64,000 bases of DNA from Pelosinus sp. Lineage in GTDB: Bacteria; Bacillota; Negativicutes; DSM-13327. Each line of letters begins with the position of its first letter. Position 1 is the stretch's first letter. Below are positions 53,866-62,874 of this stretch, piece after piece. The notes under the pieces are model-generated. The model did no database searches. It saw only the letters and a list, made by a program, of their open reading frames with translations, and was not told where the DNA came from. The translations under genes and the position numbers were made by a program. Location of the stretch: positions 1-64,000 of the forward strand of contig JARBUM010000005.1 in the NCBI GenBank assembly GCA_029239675.1, read 5' to 3'.

Positions 53866-54915
53866 TCACTCTTGAAGAGTATTTGACTTATCAAGCAAGT
53901 GTATTAACCAAACCCGGCCTACAGCAACAGAGGGTACAGCAAATAGCATTCCGGTAACCCCAAAAAGATGCCCAAAAAGCAAGATAGTTACCATGATAAA
54001 TATAGGGTGAACCTTAATCGCTTTACCAACGACTTTGGGGTATATCACATTATGATTTATTTTAAGTAAAATAATATAAAATAGCAGTACTTTAAAAGCC
54101 AATAAAGGTGAATAGGATAAGCCAACTAAAGTTCCTGGAACAGTAGCTACTACAGAGCCAATAACAGGCACAAATTCGGATAATGCGGATACTAATGCTA
54201 AAACATGAGCATAGGGTAAACCTAAGATATACATGCCTAGATAAACAGCACAACCTGAAAAAACGGAAATCAGCATCTGTCCTCTAATATAACCTCCTAG
54301 TACGATATTCACATCGCCAAAGAAGGCAGCAAAACGTTTAACCTGTAGTGGAGGTAAAAAGTCGGCGATAGATGAAGTAATCTTCCGACCATCCTTTAAC
54401 AAATAAAAAGTTAAGAATGGTATAGCAATCATTTCTGCAACTCCTGAGAAAGTACGAATTAAAGGAATCACCGATTCTTTTACAAGGTTCACAGCAAAAA
54501 CTACGGCATCCCGTAATACCTGATTACCATACTCAGTAAATTCAGCTGGCAGCAGATTCACTACCATAGAAGAATCAAAATGAATAATAAAGGCAGGGAA
54601 CTCTCGAATAAAACCGGCTAGATCAGGTATTATCGTGCGAAAAATCATACTCATCAACATCACTAAGATACCTAAAAAACCAACAAGAGCCAATAAAACT
54701 GCCATCCCGTGAGAAAGGGACCGTGAAAGCCAAATCACCAGAGGATCAAGTAAAATGAATAGCAAAGCTGTAACAAATAAAAGTATCAGCAATGATTTTG
54801 CAAATATGTATAAAACAGCTACCACACTAATAAATGCTATGAAAAAAATAAAAATTGAATCTTTCCAAATACTCGCCCATTGTAACGGAGTTATTTTCCT
54901 ACTATCTCCTACCAT
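53866..54915 (-). CDS. AI-2E family transporter (YtvI/PerM type)
   Basis: A 349-residue membrane protein with about seven to eight helices. Motifs: ALVGFLGILVMLMSMIF, FLTFYLLKDGRKI, GYIRGQMLISVFSG, SEFVPVIGSVVATVPG, and PKVVGKAIKVHP. Family members export autoinducer-2 or act as Na+/H+ antiporters. I start at ATG 54915, six bases after AAGGGGAG; ATG 54921 abuts it. Monocistronic. Confidence 0.9.
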   Translation of the reverse strand: MVGDSRKITPLQWASIWKDSIFIFFIAFISVVAVLYIFAKSLLILLFVTALLFILLDPLVIWLSRSLSHGMAVLLALVGFLGILVMLMSMIFRTIIPDLAGFIREFPAFIIHFDSSMVVNLLPAEFTEYGNQVLRDAVVFAVNLVKESVIPLIRTFSGVAEMIAIPFLTFYLLKDGRKITSSIADFLPPLQVKRFAAFFGDVNIVLGGYIRGQMLISVFSGCAVYLGMYILGLPYAHVLALVSALSEFVPVIGSVVATVPGTLVGLSYSPLLAFKVLLFYIILLKINHNVIYPKVVGKAIKVHPIFIMVTILLFGHLFGVTGMLFAVPSVAVGRVWLIHLLDKSNTLQE

Positions 54916-54955
54916 AATCATCTCCCCTTATTTTTAAGTATCACTTAAAAAAGCA

Positions 54956-55360
54956 CTACATTTTCTTACTCATCATTACATATTCTATTCCCGCCTTTAT
55001 AATAGCATCTCCAGTTTCTTCTAAGCCAAATCTCTTATAAAAATCCATTTTACTTTTTCTTGCATTACACCAGATTATCTTCGCACCTCGTATTTTTGCC
55101 TCTTCCAATACAAAATTCAGCAACATGGTCCCATAGCCCTTACCTTGCAATTCTTGTAACGTTGCAAATTTACGAAACTGAACACTACTCCTATTAGCAA
55201 AAATAGAAATAACAGAAACTAATTCATCACTAACAAATAAACCGAAATGCCTTCCTATGTCATCATCTTTTAATTTCACATATTCAATATCTTTTTCTGG
55301 CCACATTACTTTATGTCTTAAATTCCATGTTTCTTCTGCGGAAATCTCTCTTATATCTAT
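54956..55360 (-). CDS. GNAT-family N-acetyltransferase with apparent ATA start
   Basis: A GNAT acetyltransferase with the acetyl-CoA loop LQELQGKGYGTMLLNFVL and terminal YKRFGLEETGD. The first ATG (55306) would start at MWPEKDIEYV and drop the conserved N-terminal strand. The same frame runs upstream as IDIREISAEETWNLRHKV, the usual start of this subfamily, until a TAA at 55361-55363. The only codon positioned after AGGGGGGAG (55366-55374) is ATA 55358-55360, five bases away. Either ATA is used as a start or an ATG was lost; coordinates follow the former (134 residues). Fallback: ATG 55306, 116 residues. Confidence 0.75.
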   Translation of the reverse strand: MDIREISAEETWNLRHKVMWPEKDIEYVKLKDDDIGRHFGLFVSDELVSVISIFANRSSVQFRKFATLQELQGKGYGTMLLNFVLEEAKIRGAKIIWCNARKSKMDFYKRFGLEETGDAIIKAGIEYVMMSKKM

Positions 55361-55390
55361 TTACTCTCCCCCCTCTTGCTAATTATTCCT

Positions 55391-55487
55391 AGATAAGCAT
55401 GACAACTACGAGTATATAGAATCCCCCTTAAATATAACATATACGTGATACTTACGTAATGGTCTATTTAAGGGGGATGCTTATCAT
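55391..55487. repeat. Inverted repeat between the GNAT and PqqD genes
   Basis: GATAAGCAT and ATCCCCCTTAAATA on the left find their complements TATTTAAGGGGGAT and GCTTATC on the right (about 55466-55486), with a central CGTGATACTTACG. Could be an operator or leader hairpin for the GNAT gene. Confidence 0.45.
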
Positions 55488-55529
55488 ATTCTAAAGCAGC
55501 CCCTAATTAACCTAGAGGTCTGATAACAA

Positions 55530-55566
55530 ATAAAGATGGCAACTACAGTATAGTGCCATCTTTATT
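55530..55566 (-). terminator. Hairpin after the pqqD-like gene
   Basis: AATAAAGATGGCA pairs with TGCCATCTTTATT, three bases after the PqqD stop codon; followed by TTGTTATC on the minus strand. Confidence 0.7.
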
Positions 55567-55568
55567 TA

Positions 55569-55919
55569 CTAGAAAGTTGTTTTTTCTATATAGTGACAAT
55601 TAACATTGATATGGTTTAAGAATAATAATAATCTTTCATAAAGCGGGTGAACTTTATCACCATACTTGGCTTCTAGACTTTCTCCAATATCTTTTACAGT
55701 TTTCATGCCATCTATCAGTAAAAACACACAACTCCCATATTCATCCAAAGACGTTTTTTTATATTCTGGGATTCTAAATTTAAGTTTTCTAAAGAATTTT
55801 TGGATCTTATGATCTTGTTTTACAAGCATAGTAACAATATTGTCTGTACTTACTTCGTATTCTAAGCCATCGGAGATTTTAAATATTATACTTAAAATCT
55901 CTTGATTATTCCTATCCAT
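55569..55919 (-). CDS. PqqD-family protein
   Basis: A 116-residue protein whose C-terminal half is a PqqD (RRE-like) winged fold: LDEYGSCVFLLIDGMKTVKD, IGESLEAKYGDKVHPLYERL and LLFLNHI. PqqD domains bind peptides in RiPP maturation. No radical-SAM or peptide-precursor gene is nearby; it overlaps the OPT peptide transporter gene by eight bases, suggesting a peptide-handling role with that transporter. Confidence 0.85.
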   Translation of the reverse strand: MDRNNQEILSIIFKISDGLEYEVSTDNIVTMLVKQDHKIQKFFRKLKFRIPEYKKTSLDEYGSCVFLLIDGMKTVKDIGESLEAKYGDKVHPLYERLLLFLNHINVNCHYIEKTTF

Positions 55920-57828
55920 TTCTTACCTTGCCCTTAATGATAGGTATAATAGTTAACACTACCAGAGCTATTAACATTATAAATGCCATTCCATTAGAAG
56001 CAGCAAATCCACTTGGGCTAGCTCCCTGTATAACACCTGTTACTTGAAGTATTATACCGATAAGTCCTATTATAGAACCACCAGCAACAAGTCCGGAAGA
56101 TAAACTAATACCATTTGAAACTTTAGTTTCTTTTTCTTTTTCAGATTTACAAGTTTTTTCTACGAATAGTTTAACTAACGCACCCAATAATATGATAGAA
56201 GTCGTAGAGATTGGCAGATAGAATCCGATCGCCACTGTCATGACAGGAAGGTTTAGTAAGAATAAAACGACTCCCATAACAGCACCTACAATAACCATAA
56301 CCCAAGGTAATTTACCTGACATGATACCATCAGTTAATGTTGACATTAAATTAGCCTGAGGCAGTGCAAATGGAACATTATCACCAGTCATTGAAAGCTG
56401 ATTGGAAAGTAATAATATAGTACTAACTACTACTGCAACACCAAATACACTAGCAATAGTAAAGTATTTCTGCATTTCATTTTTGTTACCACCGATTACA
56501 TATGTAACTTTTTGTGATTGTGAATAACCACCAGCCATTGATATCGCAGTAACTATAAATGTACCAAATAACAGTAACGATTTATTACTTTCAGGATTTG
56601 CCCATCCCATTATAACGAATAATAAAGTTACAAGAACGATAGAAGCGATAGTCATACCAGATACAGGAAGATTTGAAGTTCCTATAGTACCTGTTAAACG
56701 GCCTGCAACGATAACAAATAATAGTGACAAGAATAATGATAAAATAGCAGCTGATATTGCCATTACTATATTACCGCCGGATACTACAAAGCCCCCTAAG
56801 AAAGCTAAAATTATCCCACCAAGCAATATCATGTTTCCAGCAGATGAACTATCAGCACCATTTCCAGCTTTGGCATTAAGAGTTTCCTTTATCGATGATA
56901 CGATCGTAGGTATAAGTTTTATAGCACCGATCAAACCACCAGAAAGCATCATGCCTGCACCGATATATTTTACATAGCTGCCAGCAATATGCTTAACCTG
57001 CATGGAACTTATAGCAACGCTAGGACTATTCCATACAGTTGCACCGTCTCTGCCAAGTTCAGCAAAATAACCTATTAAAGGCATAATACAAAAGTTTGAT
57101 AATATTGAGCCCGCAAACATAGTTAAAGAGACTTCCAAACCAACTATAAACCCAATACCTAATAACATCGGGCTCACTTCAACTTGAAATTTCCACTTGT
57201 AGAAGCTTTCATTTACAAAGCTTATAACGTTGTTTGCTACATTTAAAAATGATTCCGTTACAACTGTTAGAAGACCACCAATTCCGAAACCTATTCCCAT
57301 GTACTTCATTGATTCTCCAGCACCTTCTGAAGCAACAAGTGTTTCAGATATAGCCATTGACTCTGGGTACATCAATTTACCATGTTCTTCAACAATTAGA
57401 TAATTGTAAACCAATGAAGCGGCTCCTACACCAAATAGAACTCCACCTATACCAACAACAAAACCTTCTAAGAAACTAACCTGAGAACCTATTAAAAGGA
57501 TTGCTGGTAAAACGAATATAATACCACTGGCAACAGATTCACCACCGCTTGACATACCTTGAAGTAAGTTTTTGCCAAGGATACCTTTTTGCTTAGCAAA
57601 TGCAGCTATAAATCCTGAACCTATTATAGATCCAGGTATACCTGCCGCAACTGTAAGACCTGATTTCATGCCTGAATAGGCAGTAGATGCTGCGAATAAA
57701 ACAGCTAAAATAATACCAATTATTAATACCGCAACATTTCCACCAGAGTTAGAACCACTTGAAACGTAGGGAACATAGTCTTTACCAGCTATGCCACCAT
57801 ATGCATCTTTAGATAATTTATTATTCAT
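55912..57828 (-). CDS. OPT-family oligopeptide transporter
   Basis: A 638-residue, roughly 14- to 16-helix transporter for oligopeptides or metal-siderophore complexes. Motifs: STAYSGMKSGLTVAAGIPGS, NLLQGMSSGGESVASGIIFV, LVASEGAGESMKYMG and PVMTVAIGFYLPISTT. ATG 57828 (MNNKLSKDAYGG) lies six bases after AAAGAGGCG; the frame extends 15 codons upstream without a ribosome site. A decayed second copy lies immediately upstream. Confidence 0.93.
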   Translation of the reverse strand: MNNKLSKDAYGGIAGKDYVPYVSSGSNSGGNVAVLIIGIILAVLFAASTAYSGMKSGLTVAAGIPGSIIGSGFIAAFAKQKGILGKNLLQGMSSGGESVASGIIFVLPAILLIGSQVSFLEGFVVGIGGVLFGVGAASLVYNYLIVEEHGKLMYPESMAISETLVASEGAGESMKYMGIGFGIGGLLTVVTESFLNVANNVISFVNESFYKWKFQVEVSPMLLGIGFIVGLEVSLTMFAGSILSNFCIMPLIGYFAELGRDGATVWNSPSVAISSMQVKHIAGSYVKYIGAGMMLSGGLIGAIKLIPTIVSSIKETLNAKAGNGADSSSAGNMILLGGIILAFLGGFVVSGGNIVMAISAAILSLFLSLLFVIVAGRLTGTIGTSNLPVSGMTIASIVLVTLLFVIMGWANPESNKSLLLFGTFIVTAISMAGGYSQSQKVTYVIGGNKNEMQKYFTIASVFGVAVVVSTILLLSNQLSMTGDNVPFALPQANLMSTLTDGIMSGKLPWVMVIVGAVMGVVLFLLNLPVMTVAIGFYLPISTTSIILLGALVKLFVEKTCKSEKEKETKVSNGISLSSGLVAGGSIIGLIGIILQVTGVIQGASPSGFAASNGMAFIMLIALVVLTIIPIIKGKVRNG

Positions 57829-57889
57829 AAAATTCGCCTCTTTCTTATTTGTTATATTTAAGTCACACTGCAATAAATTATAGTGCTAT

Positions 57890-58160
57890 TTAAATTGCCA
57901 CTACACCAATCAAACTAACATTCATCTGCGGCATAATGGCCGCTGAAGCAAATACCCCTACTGCACCTGTAGCCTGAATCATATTAATTTCCAAAAGATT
58001 ATTGCGACGGAATCCCCTCTAATAATTGCTGCAGCTAATACCGCTCCAGGAATGGAAGCCTAAACATTTCAGGTACACTCGTACTTGCAGGTACATAAGG
58101 TTTATACTGTTCCACAGGTATGCCGCCATATGCAGTATGAGATAAACCTTTTTTCTCCAT
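57890..58160 (-). pseudogene. Decayed OPT-transporter copy
   Basis: On the minus strand a good ribosome site (GGGAGGTAGGAG) and ATG 58160 open a frame MEKKGLSHTAYGGIPVEQYK, then PYVPASTSVPEM, parallel to the intact gene's DAYGGIAGKDYVPYVSSGS. It soon stops (LERY). Other frames then give ASIPGAVLAAAIIRG and NLLEINMIQATGAVGVFASA, matching the intact protein's GIPGSIIGSGFIAA and NLLQGMSSGGESVASG regions. Hence several internal deletions and frameshifts. The remaining 58161-58380 shows nothing I recognise. Confidence 0.75.
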
Positions 58161-58380
58161 TCTCCTACCTCCCAATCATTCTTTAAAATAAGTACTCTCA
58201 AAAAATACTTTTTCCTGCATTGTCCATTTTCATAGTACATTAGTAGGAAATTCCTGTCAATATTTTTTGTATAATTCAACTACTTTATCTCTACCTAACC
58301 ACTATTATTTTATATAATAGGATCTAACTAGATCTTGCAAAACTAGCGGATTCAATTCACAGCATAATTGATCACTAAAA

Positions 58381-58415
58381 ATAAAACACCGTCATATTCT
58401 ATGACGGTGTTTTAT
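58381..58415 (-). terminator. guaA terminator
   Basis: A perfect 15-bp stem ATAAAACACCGTCAT (58381-58395) with 58401-58415, 5-base loop, followed by TTTTTAGTG on the minus strand. Confidence 0.85.
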
Positions 58416-58425
58416 CTTTACTATT

Positions 58426-59967
58426 TTATTCCCACTCAATGGTAGAAGGTGGTTTTGATGTAATATCATACACAATACGATTTACACCCTTTACTTCGTT
58501 TACAATACGACGAGAGATTTGATCTAATACTTCATAAGGCATTCTTACCCAGTCAGCTGTCATACCATCTTCACTGGACACGATGCGTAGTCCCACTGTA
58601 TAGGCATAGGTACGTTCATCTCCCATAACACCTACACTCTTCATAGCAGGCAAGACTGCAAAGGACTGCCATACTTTACGATACATGTCAGCATTTTTTA
58701 TTTCTTCCTGAACAATCGCATCTGCTTCCCGCAAAATTTCCAAACGTTCTTCTGTAATTTCACCGATAATACGGATGGCTAGACCTGGTCCAGGGAAAGG
58801 CTGACGCCATACGATTTCCTCTGGTAAATTTAATTCTCTAGCTAATGCTCTAACTTCATCTTTAAACAAATCACGCAATGGCTCTACCAACGCAAATTTC
58901 ATATCTTCTGGCAAGCCGCCTACATTATGATGACTCTTAATAACAGCAGCCGTATCCGTGCCACTCTCAATTACATCTGGATACAAAGTACCTTGTACTA
59001 AGAAGTCAATTTCACCTAGTTTATTTGCTTCTGTTTCAAATACGCGAATAAATTCATCGCCAATAATTTTACGTTTCTCTTCCGGCTCAACAACACCAGC
59101 AATACGGTTCATAAAGCGTTCTGGTACATTTGCATATACTAGATTCATATTAAACCCTTCACGGAAGGTCTTAACAACCTGCTCAGATTCATTTTTACGC
59201 ATAAAACCATGGTTAACATATACACAAGTCAATTGATCACCAACAGCTCTATGTACCAATACAGCAGCTACGGAAGAATCAATACCACCACTTAAAGCGC
59301 ATAATACACGTTTATTGCCCACTTGTTTACGAATGGCTGCAATGGCTTGATCCACAAAAGATCCCATGTTCCAATCGCCACGACATTGACAGATATCAAA
59401 TAAGAAATTACGCAGCATTTTCATGCCTTCTGGTGTATGTACTACTTCTGGATGAAATTGTACGCCATATATATTACGTTCCGCATTCGCCATTCCTGCC
59501 ACTGGGGTATTAGCAGTATGAGCAGTAATCACGAAATTAGCTGGAGGAGTTTCAATATAATCACCATGGCTCATCCATACTTGTGTCTCTGAACCTAATT
59601 CAGTGAAAACATCCGTATTTTTGTCGATAGTCAAATGAGTATTTCCATATTCACGAGAATCTGAGTGAGCAACTACACCACCTAGAGTATGAGCAGTGAG
59701 TTGCATGCCATAACAAATTCCAAAGATAGGAATACTAAGATCAAATATCTGAGAATCACATTTCGGTGCTTTATCTGCATACACGCTAGATGGACCACCA
59801 GAAAAAACAATTCCCACAGGGTTCAGCGCTTTTATTTTTTCAATTGATGTTTTGAAAGACACAATTTCGCAGTACACGCCGCACTCACGAATACGTCTGG
59901 CAATCAACTGACTATACTGACCACCAAAATCCATAATTAAAATTAATTGGTTTTGCTTATTTTCCAT
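58426..59967 (-). CDS. guaA: GMP synthase (glutamine-hydrolysing)
   Basis: A 513-residue enzyme converting XMP to GMP. The class I amidotransferase domain has the catalytic FGICYGMQL and His/Glu in [12 protein letters not shown]. The ATP-pyrophosphatase domain has [13 protein letters not shown], and the dimerisation domain ends PPSTIEWE, the normal terminus. ATG 59967 is used ([10 protein letters not shown]); GGGAGG lies 13 bases upstream, a little far, and a GTG at 59988 overlaps that site. No purine riboswitch seen upstream. Monocistronic. Confidence 0.96.
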   Translation of the reverse strand: MENKQNQLILIMDFGGQYSQLIARRIRECGVYCEIVSFKTSIEKIKALNPVGIVFSGGPSSVYADKAPKCDSQIFDLSIPIFGICYGMQLTAHTLGGVVAHSDSREYGNTHLTIDKNTDVFTELGSETQVWMSHGDYIETPPANFVITAHTANTPVAGMANAERNIYGVQFHPEVVHTPEGMKMLRNFLFDICQCRGDWNMGSFVDQAIAAIRKQVGNKRVLCALSGGIDSSVAAVLVHRAVGDQLTCVYVNHGFMRKNESEQVVKTFREGFNMNLVYANVPERFMNRIAGVVEPEEKRKIIGDEFIRVFETEANKLGEIDFLVQGTLYPDVIESGTDTAAVIKSHHNVGGLPEDMKFALVEPLRDLFKDEVRALARELNLPEEIVWRQPFPGPGLAIRIIGEITEERLEILREADAIVQEEIKNADMYRKVWQSFAVLPAMKSVGVMGDERTYAYTVGLRIVSSEDGMTADWVRMPYEVLDQISRRIVNEVKGVNRIVYDITSKPPSTIEWE

Positions 59968-60022
59968 AGTAAAAAAAATTCCTCCCACATGTAGATATTA
60001 AATCAAAATATAGCACATAATG

Positions 60023-60844
60023 CTACTTATTGTAAATGCCCTTTAGCAAAGTTTCTTTCCGTAAATCACGACAAGAGCATTTTCCATCTGCTGGCAAATT
60101 ACGGATTGTATCCAAAATAATCCTACTAACCATAGGCGCATCATCATAAAATATATCTGTTAAGTCCTGATGAGACCATTCCTTAACTAGGCCCTCGCCA
60201 TAATTTACTACAAAGTACAGTCCTGCATAACATGCCCCAATTTCTCTTGCTAAATACACCTCTGGACAGATACTCTGACCAATAATATCAGCATGTCCTT
60301 TCATCATCCCAACTTCTGCTGGGCTTTCAAAATGACGTCCATCTGTATTCGCATAAATACCACGTGTAAATATACGACCATCATAATGTTTACGTGTGGC
60401 TTCCACCAAAGTACTACGCACTTCAGCACATAATGCTTCTCGCATAATTAATAAATATTTCCCATCTAACTCCACATCTTTACGCACAGATAAATCAAGA
60501 TAATCATCGGGTATCACAAAGTCTCGAGGATCTAATAAGTGATTTGCAGTCCCCACACCGCCTTCACTAATGATGCGCTTTACACCCACTTTACGAAATA
60601 CCCAAAAAATTTGTCTGGAAGCATCAGCCCGGCTTACGCCGCTACGCCAACCATGCATTTTACAAGTAAGCACTTGCTGATGATCTACACTAAACAAGGA
60701 GAAAATAGGGCTTAGTCCATAAGGTGTAGCAAATTGTACATGATCATCAATTAACACCACTCCGGGATCATTAGCGCCTAAAGGAAAATTACTAGACAAG
60801 GTTCCTGAACCACCAATTACTGCATAATCAACCTGTATATCCAT
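60023..60844 (-). CDS. MTAP-family nucleoside phosphorylase, divergent
   Basis: A 273-residue protein of the methylthioadenosine phosphorylase family. It keeps VIGGSGTL at the N-terminus and PEVYLAREIGACYAGLYFVV (family PEVxLAREAGxCYA). The usual HG-x-x-H-x-x-x-P and EGPRFST-type segments are altered to MHGWRSGVSRADASRQIFW and NTDGRHFESPAE. It lies downstream of mqnC on the same strand. No mqnB gene is present, so it may release adenine from aminodeoxyfutalosine or simply salvage MTA. Substrate is inference. Confidence 0.8.
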   Translation of the reverse strand: MDIQVDYAVIGGSGTLSSNFPLGANDPGVVLIDDHVQFATPYGLSPIFSLFSVDHQQVLTCKMHGWRSGVSRADASRQIFWVFRKVGVKRIISEGGVGTANHLLDPRDFVIPDDYLDLSVRKDVELDGKYLLIMREALCAEVRSTLVEATRKHYDGRIFTRGIYANTDGRHFESPAEVGMMKGHADIIGQSICPEVYLAREIGACYAGLYFVVNYGEGLVKEWSHQDLTDIFYDDAPMVSRIILDTIRNLPADGKCSCRDLRKETLLKGIYNK

Positions 60845-60891
60845 ATTATAAAACCACCCTCGCTATATATTTGAGATTAAATATTTAGTGA

Positions 60892-60977
60892 ACCACAGAA
60901 ACGCAAAGGGCAAAGAGATTTTATTATAGTATAAATTCTCTTTATACTATTCAATAGCAGAAATTCGTCTGTGTGGC
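60892..60977. repeat. CACAGA-type interspersed palindromic repeat
   Basis: AACCACAGAAACGCAAAGGG at one end pairs imperfectly with CGTCTGTGTGG at the other; an inner perfect hairpin ATAGTATAAA/TTTATACTAT lies between. It fills the gap between mqnC and the MTAP-family gene and resembles 32638-32724; a shorter match is CCACAGAGGACACTGAGAAG at 43995. Confidence 0.5.
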
Positions 60978-61002
60978 TCCTATAACGGTTTTATACAGTT
61001 CC

Positions 61003-62037
61003 CTACTCGAATGTTTTTATAATATTATATTGAGTATCACGCTGCGCTGGTTTTTTACCAGCTTCATTGATAAGACTTACCATCTTATCAATTGTCATCT
61101 GATAAGACGTTCCTGCGGCCTTAACCACGTTTTCTTCTAGCATAATACTGCCTAAATCATTAGCACCAAACGCTAGCGTTAATTGCCCAATACTTTGTCC
61201 TTGAGTCACCCATGAGCCTTGAATGTGTTTGATATTATGGAAATATAACCTAGCCACAGACAATGTCTTTAAATACTCCCAAGAAGAGATTTTCTCCCCA
61301 CCCATCTCTGTATTACCCGGCTGATAAGACCATATAATAAAGGCACGAAAACCACCAGTCTTTTCCTGTAAATTACGGATTTTCTCCATATGTTCCATGC
61401 GCTGGGCATAGGTTTCTCCCATACCAATTACCATAGTAGCTGTCGTTTCAAGCCCAACATGATGAGCTGCTTCCATAACTCGTAGCCAATTGCTGGCACT
61501 AATTTTCTTAGGACTTATCCTTTGACGAACTTCATCTACCAAGATCTCGGCCCCACCACCTGGCAGTGAGTCCAAACCAGCTGCTTTTAGTCTTTGTAAG
61601 GTTTCTGTGATAGACAGACCTTCTTTATTTGCAATATGTAATATTTCAGCAGGTGAAAAAGAATGAATCGCAATACTAAAATTCTTTTTGATAAATGTTA
61701 ATAATTCAACATAATAATCTAACCCCAAAGCTGGATTAAGACCACCTTGGAGCATAACCTGGGTACCACCTGCGTCAATCGTTTCTTTCAACTTTTCAAA
61801 AATAATGGATTGGGATAAAGTATAACCATCTGGATGGCCTTCCTTGCGGTAAAAAGCACAAAACCGACATTCACTCGTACATATATTGGTATAATTAATA
61901 TTACGATCAATCACAAAAGTAACAATATTACCTGGATGCATCTTCTGTCGCATCTCATTTGCCGCCTGACCCAGTTCTAAAATATCTCCAGTAGACAACA
62001 TTTCTACTGCTTGATTGGTTGTTAGTATTGTACTCAT
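61003..62037 (-). CDS. mqnC: Cyclic dehypoxanthinylfutalosine synthase
   Basis: A 344-residue radical-SAM enzyme cyclising dehypoxanthinylfutalosine in the futalosine menaquinone pathway. The cluster is Cys-53, Cys-57, Cys-60 (CTSECRFCAFYR), followed by GGTQVMLQGGLNP, SLPGGGAEIL and TTATMVIGMGETYAQRMEH. Its ATG overlaps the mqnA stop by four bases. Confidence 0.95.
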   Translation of the reverse strand: MSTILTTNQAVEMLSTGDILELGQAANEMRQKMHPGNIVTFVIDRNINYTNICTSECRFCAFYRKEGHPDGYTLSQSIIFEKLKETIDAGGTQVMLQGGLNPALGLDYYVELLTFIKKNFSIAIHSFSPAEILHIANKEGLSITETLQRLKAAGLDSLPGGGAEILVDEVRQRISPKKISASNWLRVMEAAHHVGLETTATMVIGMGETYAQRMEHMEKIRNLQEKTGGFRAFIIWSYQPGNTEMGGEKISSWEYLKTLSVARLYFHNIKHIQGSWVTQGQSIGQLTLAFGANDLGSIMLEENVVKAAGTSYQMTIDKMVSLINEAGKKPAQRDTQYNIIKTFE

Positions 62038-62873
62038 TTTACCACCTTTACAAACTCAATCTCTGGTACTTTAGGGCTTAACCCTAAACCATGAGCCATT
62101 CTATAATATGTCAATAACGCCTGTTCATGAGCAGGTGTAAATTGATAGTTTAATAAACCAATATAATGAATAATTTGTGCAGCTGTTAAGGAAAATTTAC
62201 CTTGTAAGGTATTCGCCGCAGCCTCTATATGGGATAGTCCATAGGCAAAACCGCCCGTTATCTTCTCATATAATATTTGTACAGCCTCACTATAATGGGC
62301 AGCAAAATCACGATTAACTACCCAAACAGCATACACCATGGGAAGCCCTGTGAGTTTTTTCCACTCATCTCCCATATCATAATAATAGTAGCCTGGTATT
62401 TGATGATGATAAGCAGAAAGAGCATCATCTCCAATAAATAATACTGCTTGAGCGTCATCAAGCACCCCTTCGTTAAGCAATAAGGGGCTAGTAAAATATT
62501 CTGGAGAAGCCTGATAAGCATGGTGCAAAATAATTTTCAATAAACCATGAGACGTAGCCGATTTTGACGTTAGTGCAATACGCCCTTGGCCTAACTCCTC
62601 AATAGGACGTTTAGATACTAAAATAATACTCTCTAGGGCTCCTTCAGCACTAATAGACACATTGGGCAACACCATTAATTTTTCACTATTTCGCGCATAA
62701 ACAATGGAAGATACAGGACTAATATTTAATTCTCCCTTGACAACTAAATGATTCAGTTCCGCTGGAGTCGCCGAATGTATATGAACATTTTCCCCAAATC
62801 CGCCATGAGCTAGTCCATAGTGCAGAGGCAAACAATTAATAAATTTGATATTTCCTAAACTCAGATTCTCCAT
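62034..62873 (-). CDS. mqnA: Chorismate dehydratase
   Basis: A 279-residue binding-protein-fold enzyme making 3-enolpyruvylbenzoate from chorismate, the first step of the futalosine route. Motifs: FINCLPLHYGLAHG, TPAELNHLVVKGELNISPVS, LTSKSATSHGLLKIIL and FIGDDALSAY. It begins one base after the mqnE stop. Confidence 0.92.
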   Translation of the reverse strand: MENLSLGNIKFINCLPLHYGLAHGGFGENVHIHSATPAELNHLVVKGELNISPVSSIVYARNSEKLMVLPNVSISAEGALESIILVSKRPIEELGQGRIALTSKSATSHGLLKIILHHAYQASPEYFTSPLLLNEGVLDDAQAVLFIGDDALSAYHHQIPGYYYYDMGDEWKKLTGLPMVYAVWVVNRDFAAHYSEAVQILYEKITGGFAYGLSHIEAAANTLQGKFSLTAAQIIHYIGLLNYQFTPAHEQALLTYYRMAHGLGLSPKVPEIEFVKVVK

Positions 62874-62874
62874 A

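Noticed and set aside
59968-60022. Possible purine riboswitch before guaA
   Set aside because: The gap is only 55 bases and has no TATAAT...GTTTCTACC...CCGTAAA core.
60892-60977. ACGCAAAGGGCAAAG looked like part of a c-di-GMP (GEMM) riboswitch
   Set aside because: The rest of the GEMM core and tetraloop receptor are missing, and the sequence matches an interspersed palindrome instead.
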